Of a stretch of 34,600 nt of DNA, positions 8,757-15,726 are shown piece by piece. The notes below the pieces were generated by a model that did no database searches, was not told the DNA's origin, and saw nothing but the letters and a program-made list of their open reading frames with translations. Where the stretch lies: the NCBI GenBank assembly GCA_946478755.1, contig CAMLDJ010000028.1:1-34600 (forward strand), given 5' to 3'. Within the stretch, counting starts at the first letter, position 1. The number at the start of each line of letters is the position of its first letter. Made by a program: the position numbers and the translations under genes. The DNA comes from an uncultured Pedobacter sp. GTDB lineage: Bacteria; Bacteroidota; Bacteroidia; Sphingobacteriales; Sphingobacteriaceae.

Positions 8757-9095
8757 ACGAATAAAATGTTAAGAGGCAATCAAAACTAGCTAAACAATGC
8801 ATCTGCAGGTTATGTTGAAAGAAAAAATTAAAAAAAACTGACAATCGAAGGTGTTTAGTCAGGATTTGAAGTCGTTAGCTTGTTCAGATAACAATTATTG
8901 AAACAGGGTTTTAATATCAGTAACGACTTTTAAGCGTTATGATGTTGGGCAGCAAGGAAATGCTGCAACCGGAACATATACATTAGCAGGTGCGCTGTAT
9001 TCCAGCTCGCTGCAATATTAAATTTCGCGTCCCATTAATCCTTATCTTATTTTTATTGTCATAGAAATATAATCAAAAATATAACCTGTAAAACG
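8757..9095. other. Gene-free stretch between divergent JmjC and DUF1800 genes
   Basis: This 339-bp stretch separates two divergent transcription units. It holds the -7 box at 8781-8788 for the minus strand. On the plus strand there is a short open stretch, 8902-9021, with no start codon; its last 27 codons read like the C-terminus of a protein (ending TLAGALYSSSLQY), so it may be a gene remnant. No exact TAnnTTTG box was found before the DUF1800 start at 9096, and no repeat or RNA gene was recognised. Confidence 0.4.
8781..8788 (-). promoter_or_regulatory. Candidate -7 box for JmjC paralogue B
   Basis: The minus strand reads TAGTTTTG, an exact TAnnTTTG match, 24 nt before the ATG at 8756. 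No clear -33 TTG is found at the usual 17-23 nt spacing. Confidence 0.35.
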
Positions 9096-11108
9096 ATGAA
9101 AACACCCGGCAAAGTTATCTCTTCATTCGTATTTGTGCTTTTTGTTACTCTATTGTGCACGGCCTTTCAAAAGGAAAAGCCGGCTGCGGTTAAATTTGCA
9201 TTTCCTTATAAACAAGCAGGATTAAACGAGCGACAGGCTGCGGCACATCTTTTAAGCCGTTTTACTTATGGGGCCAAAGCCGAAGATATTGATGAGGTTG
9301 TTAAAATGGGTCTTGAAAAATGGTTTCAACAACAGCTGGATGGAAAGATTGAAGATGCGCAGTTGGATAAACTATTAAAACAATATGACGACATCTACCT
9401 AAGTAATACGGAAGTAGAAAGTAAATATCCACGCCCCGGACAGGCCGTCCGTATGGCTATAAAAGAAGGTTTTATTGATAAGGATTCGGTAAACAAGTCC
9501 GATGGCAAGGCGTACCGCCAACAGGTAAAAGCTTACATGGAATCGAAAGGCTTCAGGCCGCAACAGGAGCTTTACCGACAGTTTTTCAGTCAGAAAATAC
9601 TAAGAGCTGCCTATACTAATAATCAGTTACATGAATTACTTACTGATTTCTGGTTTAATCATTTCAATGTTTCCCTGACGAAAAATCAATGTGCTTCGTT
9701 TGTCCCGGCTTACGAACGTGATGTGATCAGACCCAATGCAACCGGAAAGTTCCAGACCTTATTGCTGGCAACGGCAAAATCGCCGGCCATGCTCATATAC
9801 CTGGATAATTTTTCGAGCAGTGGAAAACCGGCAGCAAATAATGATGGCATGCGAATGCAAATTGGGGAGGGTGCTGTGGCCAGGAAACGCCAGGGAGCCA
9901 GGGCAAGAATGAATGGCAAGCCAGCTGTAATAAAAAACAATTCGCCTGTGCTGAAGAAACTACAAGGTAAAAAGAAACAAGGCGGCCTAAACGAAAACTA
10001 TGCCCGTGAGGTGATGGAGTTACATACTCTGGGGGTTGATGGAGGCTATACCCAAAGCGATGTAACACAGGCCGCGAGGGTCCTGACTGGATGGACAATT
10101 GCCCCTATGGGTGATAACGGATATGGATCAGCAGCAAAAAACCTGATGGATCGGGTTGGAGAAAGCGCATTGGAAAAACGTGGTTTTGTCCATGAAGGTG
10201 ATTTTCTGTTTATGCCGACACGCCATGACAACGGGGAGAAAACAGTACTGGGTAAACGGTTTCCTGCAAATCGAGGATACGAAGAGGGGCTCGAGTTGCT
10301 AACCATGCTGGCCCGTCATCCTTCGACCGCAAAATTTATTTCAACAAAAATTGCGACGAGATTTGTGAATGACAATCCTTCACCGGCCCTGGTGGATAAA
10401 ATGGCGAAGACCTTCGCGAGAACAGACGGAGATATCAGGCAGGTCATGATCACTATGGTTGCAGCGCCTGAATTTTGGAGCAGGGAAGCCCTGCGTGAAA
10501 AAACCAAATCTCCTTTTGAACTGGCGATAAGCGCTGTACGAAGTTTAAATGCTGAAATTAACCAGCCCAATCAGTTGTATGCCTGGATCAATAAGATGGG
10601 ACAGCGTATGTATTACTATCAGGCCCCAACAGGGTTTCCGGATAAGGGGCAGTATTGGATCAACACTGGATCTTTGTTAAACCGGATGAATTTCGGACTG
10701 GCCCTGGCCACACAACGCATTCCAGGAATCAAGATCAACCTGGCTTCGTTAAACAACAACCATGAGCCGGAAAGTGCAGATGCTGCTTTGCTTGCCTACA
10801 GCAAGATCATCATGCCGGAGCGGAACCTGGAAGAAACAGTAAAAAGATTAAAGCCGATGCTCAATGACCCTAACCTGGTGAATAAAATAGAAAGTGCAGC
10901 AGCTAAAGCAACACCGGCCTCAGCATCTGACACGATGGTGAGCGAAAATGACGAGATGGAGATGGCTGTGACGAATAGGAAGTCCAAACCAGGTAAAAAG
11001 AGCTATGGAAAAAATCCAGCTGCGGTTACCACTGCAGGGGGCAACAATACCATGCTTGCACAGGTGGTTGGCGTCATCATCGGCTCACCGGAGTTTCAAC
11101 GTAAATAA
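9096..11108 (+). CDS. DUF1800 family secreted protein
   Basis: This is a 670-residue protein of the DUF1800 family, whose biochemical function is not established. It starts with a probable Sec signal peptide (hydrophobic core about 8-22, then CTAFQKEK). Family hallmarks are AAHLLSRFTYGAKAEDIDEV near the N-terminus, ELLTDFWFNHFNVS around 180, and ENYAREVMELHTLGVDGGY around 300, followed by ARVLTGW. A basic, low-complexity insert lies at about 250-300 and another linker near 610-645. DUF1800 genes are commonly found directly before DUF1501 genes, as here (17-nt gap), and the two products probably work together in the periplasm or at the outer membrane. The ATG at 9096 is chosen because it gives a clean signal peptide. 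Confidence 0.9.
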   Translation: MKTPGKVISSFVFVLFVTLLCTAFQKEKPAAVKFAFPYKQAGLNERQAAAHLLSRFTYGAKAEDIDEVVKMGLEKWFQQQLDGKIEDAQLDKLLKQYDDIYLSNTEVESKYPRPGQAVRMAIKEGFIDKDSVNKSDGKAYRQQVKAYMESKGFRPQQELYRQFFSQKILRAAYTNNQLHELLTDFWFNHFNVSLTKNQCASFVPAYERDVIRPNATGKFQTLLLATAKSPAMLIYLDNFSSSGKPAANNDGMRMQIGEGAVARKRQGARARMNGKPAVIKNNSPVLKKLQGKKKQGGLNENYAREVMELHTLGVDGGYTQSDVTQAARVLTGWTIAPMGDNGYGSAAKNLMDRVGESALEKRGFVHEGDFLFMPTRHDNGEKTVLGKRFPANRGYEEGLELLTMLARHPSTAKFISTKIATRFVNDNPSPALVDKMAKTFARTDGDIRQVMITMVAAPEFWSREALREKTKSPFELAISAVRSLNAEINQPNQLYAWINKMGQRMYYYQAPTGFPDKGQYWINTGSLLNRMNFGLALATQRIPGIKINLASLNNNHEPESADAALLAYSKIIMPERNLEETVKRLKPMLNDPNLVNKIESAAAKATPASASDTMVSENDEMEMAVTNRKSKPGKKSYGKNPAAVTTAGGNNTMLAQVVGVIIGSPEFQRK

Positions 11109-11125
11109 ACCTTAAGATAATAATC

Positions 11126-12394
11126 ATGACATCAAGAAGAGGATTTATAAAAGCAGGCGGTCTTGCCTTATTTGGAATTGGCTTAGGTGGAATTCCTGGC
11201 TTTTTAGCCGAAGCTGTTGCCGGTACAAGGGCACCAGGGTTGTTTAAAAGGAGGAAAATAATGGTCTGCATCTTTCAGCGCGGGGCAATGGACGGTTTAA
11301 TGGCCGTAACACCCTTCACAGATCAATATTTAAAGGCAGCAAGACCCACATTGTTTATGGATGCGGCCAGAGGCAATGGTAGAAACACTCCGTTGATTGA
11401 TTTGGATGGACGTTTTGGCCTGCATCCTTCAATGGCCGCCTTTGAACGGATGTTCAGAGAAAAAAGGATGGCCATTGTACATGGAATCGGTTCTCCGAAC
11501 AGTACCCGTTCTCACTTTGATGCACAGGATTACATGGAATCCGGAACCCCTTTCAGAAAAGGAACCGATAGTGGCTGGTTAAACCGTGCTGTAGGTTTGC
11601 TGGGGCACGATGCGGCCACACCTTTCCAGGGCGTAAGCCTGACGTCATCGCTGCCAAGATCATTTTATGGCAATAATCCTGCGGTGGCCATCAGCAACCT
11701 CCAGGATTTTAAGATACAGCTAAGAGGCAATGCTAAGGGGGCAAATATGGCGGCGAGAAGCTTTGAGGATTTGTATGATACCACTTCTTCGGGCTTATTA
11801 AAGGAAACAGGGAAAGAAAGTTTTGACGCCATAAAAATGCTTCAAAAAGTAGATACAAAGAACTATAAACCATCAAATAATGCGGTATATCCAAATAGCG
11901 CACTGGGCAATTCATTGAGACAGATTGCCCAGTTAATTAAAATGGATGTAGGTATGGAAGTTGCCTTTGCAGAATCGGGAGGCTGGGATACTCATTTTAA
12001 TCAAGGCGCCGAAACAGGAGTCTTCGCCAGAAACGTAAACGACCTGAGCAATAGCATTATGGCTTTCTGGATGGATATGGGTACTTACCAGGATGATGTT
12101 ACTGTTATGACCATGACGGAGTTCGGCCGGACGGTAAAGCAAAATGGTACAGGCGGGACGGATCACGGCAGGGCATCATGTAATTTCATTTTGGGTAATG
12201 ATGTGAATGGCGGATTGGTTCATGGCCTTGTCCATCCATTGGCCGTTGAAAACCTGGAAGATGGAAGGGATCTGGCGGTAACTACGGATTTCAGAAGTGT
12301 GTTCAGCGAGGTAGCAGATAAACACTTAAACATCAATAATGATAAAGTGCTGTTCCCGGACTGGGAAGGTAACAGAATCGGGGTAATGAGATAA
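11126..12394 (+). CDS. DUF1501 family protein with Tat-type signal
   Basis: This is a 422-residue DUF1501 protein. The family is related to the alkaline phosphatase/sulfatase fold, but no activity is established. The N-terminus SRRGFIKAGGLALFGIGLG is a twin-arginine signal, so a folded, probably metal-containing protein is exported. Conserved family segments are IFQRGAMDGL near 50-60, RSHFDAQDYMESG near 130, GGWDTHFNQG near 286 and TMTEFGRTVKQNGTGGTDHGRA near 330-352; the Asp and His residues in these are likely metal ligands. It lies 17 nt after the DUF1800 gene and 37 nt before a formylglycine-generating enzyme gene. It has no canonical CxPxR sulfatase motif. Confidence 0.9.
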   Translation: MTSRRGFIKAGGLALFGIGLGGIPGFLAEAVAGTRAPGLFKRRKIMVCIFQRGAMDGLMAVTPFTDQYLKAARPTLFMDAARGNGRNTPLIDLDGRFGLHPSMAAFERMFREKRMAIVHGIGSPNSTRSHFDAQDYMESGTPFRKGTDSGWLNRAVGLLGHDAATPFQGVSLTSSLPRSFYGNNPAVAISNLQDFKIQLRGNAKGANMAARSFEDLYDTTSSGLLKETGKESFDAIKMLQKVDTKNYKPSNNAVYPNSALGNSLRQIAQLIKMDVGMEVAFAESGGWDTHFNQGAETGVFARNVNDLSNSIMAFWMDMGTYQDDVTVMTMTEFGRTVKQNGTGGTDHGRASCNFILGNDVNGGLVHGLVHPLAVENLEDGRDLAVTTDFRSVFSEVADKHLNINNDKVLFPDWEGNRIGVMR

Positions 12395-12431
12395 AGTTTT
12401 GATGCTATTTTTTAATGATTAATTTAGCGAG

Positions 12432-13553
12432 GTGAAAAGAGTCATTTTACCCTTATGTGCGGTGCTGCTTACCGCTTCCTGCCGTCAGAAAGAGGCTAAA
12501 ACGGAACCTGTTGCATCAGCGATGAACATGGACTCCAGTTCCTGTAATGCAAATTTACCCAAAAGATTTGGCGTGATTAAAGGTTTAGATTCCCTAAACG
12601 GGAACGGCAGGCAGATCAATGCTTCTCATGTAGGTATGAAATTTATTCCTGCGGGAGATTTCGTAATGGGCGCTGCCGATAAGGAGGGCCGTCCGGATGA
12701 ATACCCGGCGCATGAGGTTTCCATGCATGGATTCTGGATCGATGAGACAGAAGTGACCAATGCCCAGTTTGCAGCTTTTGTAAAAGCCACAGGTTATGTA
12801 ACAGAGGCCGAGCGTAAGCCGGATTGGGAGGAGCTGAAGAAACAATTACCACCGGGAACGCCAAAACCGGCAGATGAACTGCTGCAGCCCTCTTCCCTGA
12901 CCTTCACAAAGCCCGCGGGCCGTGTAAATTTAAATGATGTATCACAATGGTGGAGCTGGACTGCAGGTGCCAGCTGGAAGCATCCCCAGGGACCGCAAAG
13001 CAACATTGCTGGCAAGAATAATTATCCGGTTACGCAGGTATCCTGGACCGATGCCGCTGCTTACGCGAGGTGGGCCGGTAAACGTTTGCCTACTGAAGCG
13101 GAATGGGAATACGCCGCCCGTGGAGGCCTTAAAAGTAAAAAATACCCTTGGGGTGATGAAGAGCTGACCCAGGGAAAGCTGAAAGCAAATACCTGGCAGG
13201 GAGAATTTCCTTACAACGATTTAAAAACAGACGGGTTCTCCAACGTTGCCCCTGTTAAATCATTCCCCGCAAATGGATATGGCTTGTACGATATGTCTGG
13301 CAATGTATGGGAATGGACTGCCAATTGGTACAAGGCCGATGATTACAAAACACTTAAAGGCAGGCAAAACAATCCGACAGGACCTGCAGAAAGCTATGAT
13401 CCGGACGAACCAACTATTCCTAAAAAGGTCATTCGCGGCGGTTCATTTATGTGCCACTCCTCTTATTGCAAAGGATATAGAGTAAGTTCCAGAATGAAAT
13501 CATCTATCGATACGGGACTGGAGAATACCGGTTTCCGGTGTGTGGCCGACTAG
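12432..13553 (+). CDS. Formylglycine-generating enzyme (FGE/SUMF1 family), lipoprotein
   Basis: This 373-residue protein has a lipoprotein signal ending at Cys17 (LLTASC) and an FGE-sulfatase domain over about 70-373. Family segments include FIPAGDFVMGAA, WIDETEVTNAQFAAFV, PVTQVSW, GKRLPTEAEWEYAARGG, YPWGDE and YDMSGNVWEWT. The C-terminus GGSFMCHSSYCKGYR carries Cys341 and Cys346 with the C-x4-C spacing of the copper-binding cysteines of true FGE, and ends NTGFRCVAD as catalytic members do. It therefore probably oxidises a sulfatase-type cysteine to formylglycine, outside the cytoplasm. The GTG at 12432 is the only usable start, because a stop lies four codons upstream. It is third in a likely operon with DUF1800 and DUF1501; no sulfatase gene is present in the window. 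Confidence 0.88.
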   Translation: MKRVILPLCAVLLTASCRQKEAKTEPVASAMNMDSSSCNANLPKRFGVIKGLDSLNGNGRQINASHVGMKFIPAGDFVMGAADKEGRPDEYPAHEVSMHGFWIDETEVTNAQFAAFVKATGYVTEAERKPDWEELKKQLPPGTPKPADELLQPSSLTFTKPAGRVNLNDVSQWWSWTAGASWKHPQGPQSNIAGKNNYPVTQVSWTDAAAYARWAGKRLPTEAEWEYAARGGLKSKKYPWGDEELTQGKLKANTWQGEFPYNDLKTDGFSNVAPVKSFPANGYGLYDMSGNVWEWTANWYKADDYKTLKGRQNNPTGPAESYDPDEPTIPKKVIRGGSFMCHSSYCKGYRVSSRMKSSIDTGLENTGFRCVAD

Positions 13554-13586
13554 ACTTCATCCCCCGCGTTGCCGTTAAGATAAAGC

Positions 13587-14372
13587 TTAATTTACCTTGG
13601 CCGTTCTCAGATATTTGGAAAGACGTAAAGGAAAGAAGCGTTTAAGCCATACGGCTTTCACTTCTTTTCCACCAATATATACTTCCTCTTTTTGGGCAGC
13701 GATGGCCTTCACGATACGCCCGGCACATTCCTCAGGCAGCATTCCGTTCGCCAGCGCATCATCCATAATCCCATAAGTGCCTCCGTTACCTGTAAGTGCG
13801 TTTAAGGTAACACTGGTTTTAATGAAGCCGGGGCATACCAGTGTGATCTGAATGTTCTTATCATATACTTCTGAACGTAAAGAATCAAAATAGCCATGTA
13901 AAGCATGTTTTGAGGCTGAATAAGAAGAACGGAAGCGCGTCCCGAATTTGCCTACCAAACTGCTGATACAAACAATCTTTCCGCCGCCATGGCCAATCAT
14001 ATCGGGCAGTACAGCCTTGCTAAGGGCAACCGTTCCCCAGAAATTAATGTTCATGATGCGTTGCTCTGTTTCCAATGTCGTTTCTAATGCATAGCCTCGC
14101 TGACTGATGCCTCCGCAATTGATCAGCAGGTCAATGTGCCCGTAAATACGAATTGCCTCCTGGGCTTTATCAGCCAATGAAGTCGTATTCTCGAGATCTA
14201 AAGGGAGGACGTGTATATTTACAGGGCTCTTACATGCAGCTTTCACCCTGTAAAGTTCGTCCTTGTTGCGGGAAGAGAGAATCAGTTTTGCGCCCAGATT
14301 GCTGTACGCGTAAACAAGCGCTTCGCCAATACCGGAAGATGCCCCGGTGATCCAAACAACTTTATTTTTCAT
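13587..14372 (-). CDS. SDR family NAD(P)-dependent oxidoreductase
   Basis: This short-chain dehydrogenase is 261 residues from the chosen start. It shows the nucleotide-binding TGASSGIGEA motif at the N-terminus, the catalytic Ser-Tyr-Lys set (ISSL, then SYSASKHAL) and the CPGFIKT segment after it. The usual NNAG motif reads NCGG. The ATG at 14372 places the first beta strand (MKNKVVWITG) at the normal position; an upstream ATG at 14408 would add 12 residues and overlap hemW by 14 nt. It follows hemW on the same strand with a 22-nt gap, so cotranscription is likely, but no functional link to haem is evident. It resembles cytosolic ketoreductases of the DHRS7B-like type; the substrate is unknown. 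Confidence 0.9.
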   Translation of the reverse strand: MKNKVVWITGASSGIGEALVYAYSNLGAKLILSSRNKDELYRVKAACKSPVNIHVLPLDLENTTSLADKAQEAIRIYGHIDLLINCGGISQRGYALETTLETEQRIMNINFWGTVALSKAVLPDMIGHGGGKIVCISSLVGKFGTRFRSSYSASKHALHGYFDSLRSEVYDKNIQITLVCPGFIKTSVTLNALTGNGGTYGIMDDALANGMLPEECAGRIVKAIAAQKEEVYIGGKEVKAVWLKRFFPLRLSKYLRTAKVN

Positions 14373-14394
14373 CCGTTGAAGAATATATTCATCC

Positions 14395-15534
14395 TTAAAG
14401 ATGGTCATCTTCTATTACAAATAACTCAGAAGCGATATAATCTGCAAATAATTTACCTTCCTGTGTCAGAACGAGCTGGTCATCCCGGTTAATCAGCCAT
14501 TGCCTTTCCAGGAATGGCTTTATCGCTTTTAAGGTGTCAGCGAGAAAAGGCTTCCCAAAATCCTGCCCGATTTTATGGAGATCCGTTCCCCACATGGTAC
14601 GCAGGGAGGTCATGATGTACTCATTAAACCTGTCGTACTGATTAAGTTCCTCAATGGTCTCTGCAAGCTCTCCTTTCTGCAAGTGCTGCAGATACCGGGC
14701 ATTATTGGCGATATTGAGGTAACGGACCTGACCATCAAAACCATGTGCTGAGGGGCCGATACCGAGATAGGGGATGCCCCGCCAGTAATTGGTGTTGTGA
14801 ACGGCATACTTTCCCGGATGACTAAAATTGGAAATTTCATAATGTTCAAAACCTGCAGCTTTCAGTTTATCTATCAGGGTGATAAACTGGCCGGCGCTTT
14901 GCTCGTCGTTCACCGGCGGCTGCTGCCCTTTTTTAATGGCACTGGCCAGGGCTGTCCGTGGTTCGACGGTTAACGAATAAGCCGAGATGTGGGGCGTTTG
15001 AAATTCAATGGCCTTGTCGATGTTACGCAGCCATTTACTGTCTGTCAATAACGGATATCCGTAAATCAGGTCGATGCTCAGATTTTCAAACCCCGCATCC
15101 TGACTGCGTTTGATGCAATCTTCAGCTTCAGCTGCATTGTGCGCCCGGTTCATCCAGATCAGGTCTTCCTCAAAAAAAGATTGTATTCCTATACTGAACC
15201 GGTTTACGGGAAGCCGTCTAAGTTCCGCTATTTTTTTTGCGTCCAGATCATCAGGATTGGCCTCAACGGTAATTTCTGCATCAGATGAGATAGAGAAATA
15301 ATGGGTTAAGGTATCGAATATTTTTTCAAAGCCTTTTGCCGGAAGTACCGAGGGAGTTCCACCACCAAAATAGATACTGCCAACCTGATCTGTTATCCTG
15401 TCCTTTTTTTTTATGATTTCGCTGCAAATGGCATCGGTCATTTCGTCCATATATTTCAATGAGGTACTGAAATGAAAATCGCAATAGGTGCAGGCTTTCT
15501 TACAGAAGGGGATATGGATGTAAATTCCGGACAT
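14395..15534 (-). CDS. hemW: HemW, radical SAM haem chaperone-like protein
   Basis: This is a 379-residue radical SAM protein of the HemN/HemW family. The N-terminus IHIPFCKKACTYCDFHFS has the CxxxCxxC cluster motif (Cys11, 15, 18). The residue two positions after the third Cys is Phe, not the extra Cys found in coproporphyrinogen dehydrogenase HemN, which favours HemW. Other family segments are YFGGGTPSVLP, EANPDDLD, FSIGIQSF, DLIYGYP, HYEISNFS, and the C-terminal HemN-type helical domain. HemW binds haem and is thought to deliver it to membrane haemoproteins. A TATTTTTG box lies 4 nt before the ATG, so the message may be leaderless. Confidence 0.92.
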   Translation of the reverse strand: MSGIYIHIPFCKKACTYCDFHFSTSLKYMDEMTDAICSEIIKKKDRITDQVGSIYFGGGTPSVLPAKGFEKIFDTLTHYFSISSDAEITVEANPDDLDAKKIAELRRLPVNRFSIGIQSFFEEDLIWMNRAHNAAEAEDCIKRSQDAGFENLSIDLIYGYPLLTDSKWLRNIDKAIEFQTPHISAYSLTVEPRTALASAIKKGQQPPVNDEQSAGQFITLIDKLKAAGFEHYEISNFSHPGKYAVHNTNYWRGIPYLGIGPSAHGFDGQVRYLNIANNARYLQHLQKGELAETIEELNQYDRFNEYIMTSLRTMWGTDLHKIGQDFGKPFLADTLKAIKPFLERQWLINRDDQLVLTQEGKLFADYIASELFVIEDDHL

Positions 15535-15538
15535 TCAG

Positions 15539-15546
15539 CAAAAATA
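15539..15546 (-). promoter_or_regulatory. -7 box for hemW, close to its start codon
   Basis: The minus strand reads TATTTTTG, an exact match to TAnnTTTG. It ends 4 nt before the ATG at 15534, which would put the transcription start at about the first base of the start codon. The -33 region 20 nt upstream has CTG instead of TTG. Confidence 0.4.
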
Positions 15547-15726
15547 GGAAAAATAAGGATCCCTTCCAGCGCCTGGGGAGGGTGGACAAAGAATTACATA
15601 AAGTTTGATGTTCGACGATCAGTAATTGTCAATACGACGTGTATTATGAAATTATGGAAACAATTTTCTGGGAAAATCCTTAACTTTCTAAGATGACAAA
15701 GTTTAACATCCCTAATCGTTTAGCTT

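Noticed and set aside
11264..11281. A C-x-F-x-R sequence (CIFQR) in the DUF1501 protein resembling the CxPxR sulfatase motif, next to an FGE gene.
   Set aside because: The key Pro is absent and the position corresponds to the ordinary first beta strand of DUF1501 (usually hydrophobic residues before RGGxDGL), so the Cys is probably incidental.
15663..15677. ATTTTC-TGG-GAAAAT hairpin upstream of the PAS gene as a regulatory structure.
   Set aside because: A 6-bp A/T-rich stem with a 3-nt loop is weak and expected by chance in this intergenic region.
15472..15696. A 74-codon plus-strand frame overlapping the start of hemW.
   Set aside because: It overlaps the hemW N-terminus antisense, has no family resemblance, and its composition looks non-coding.
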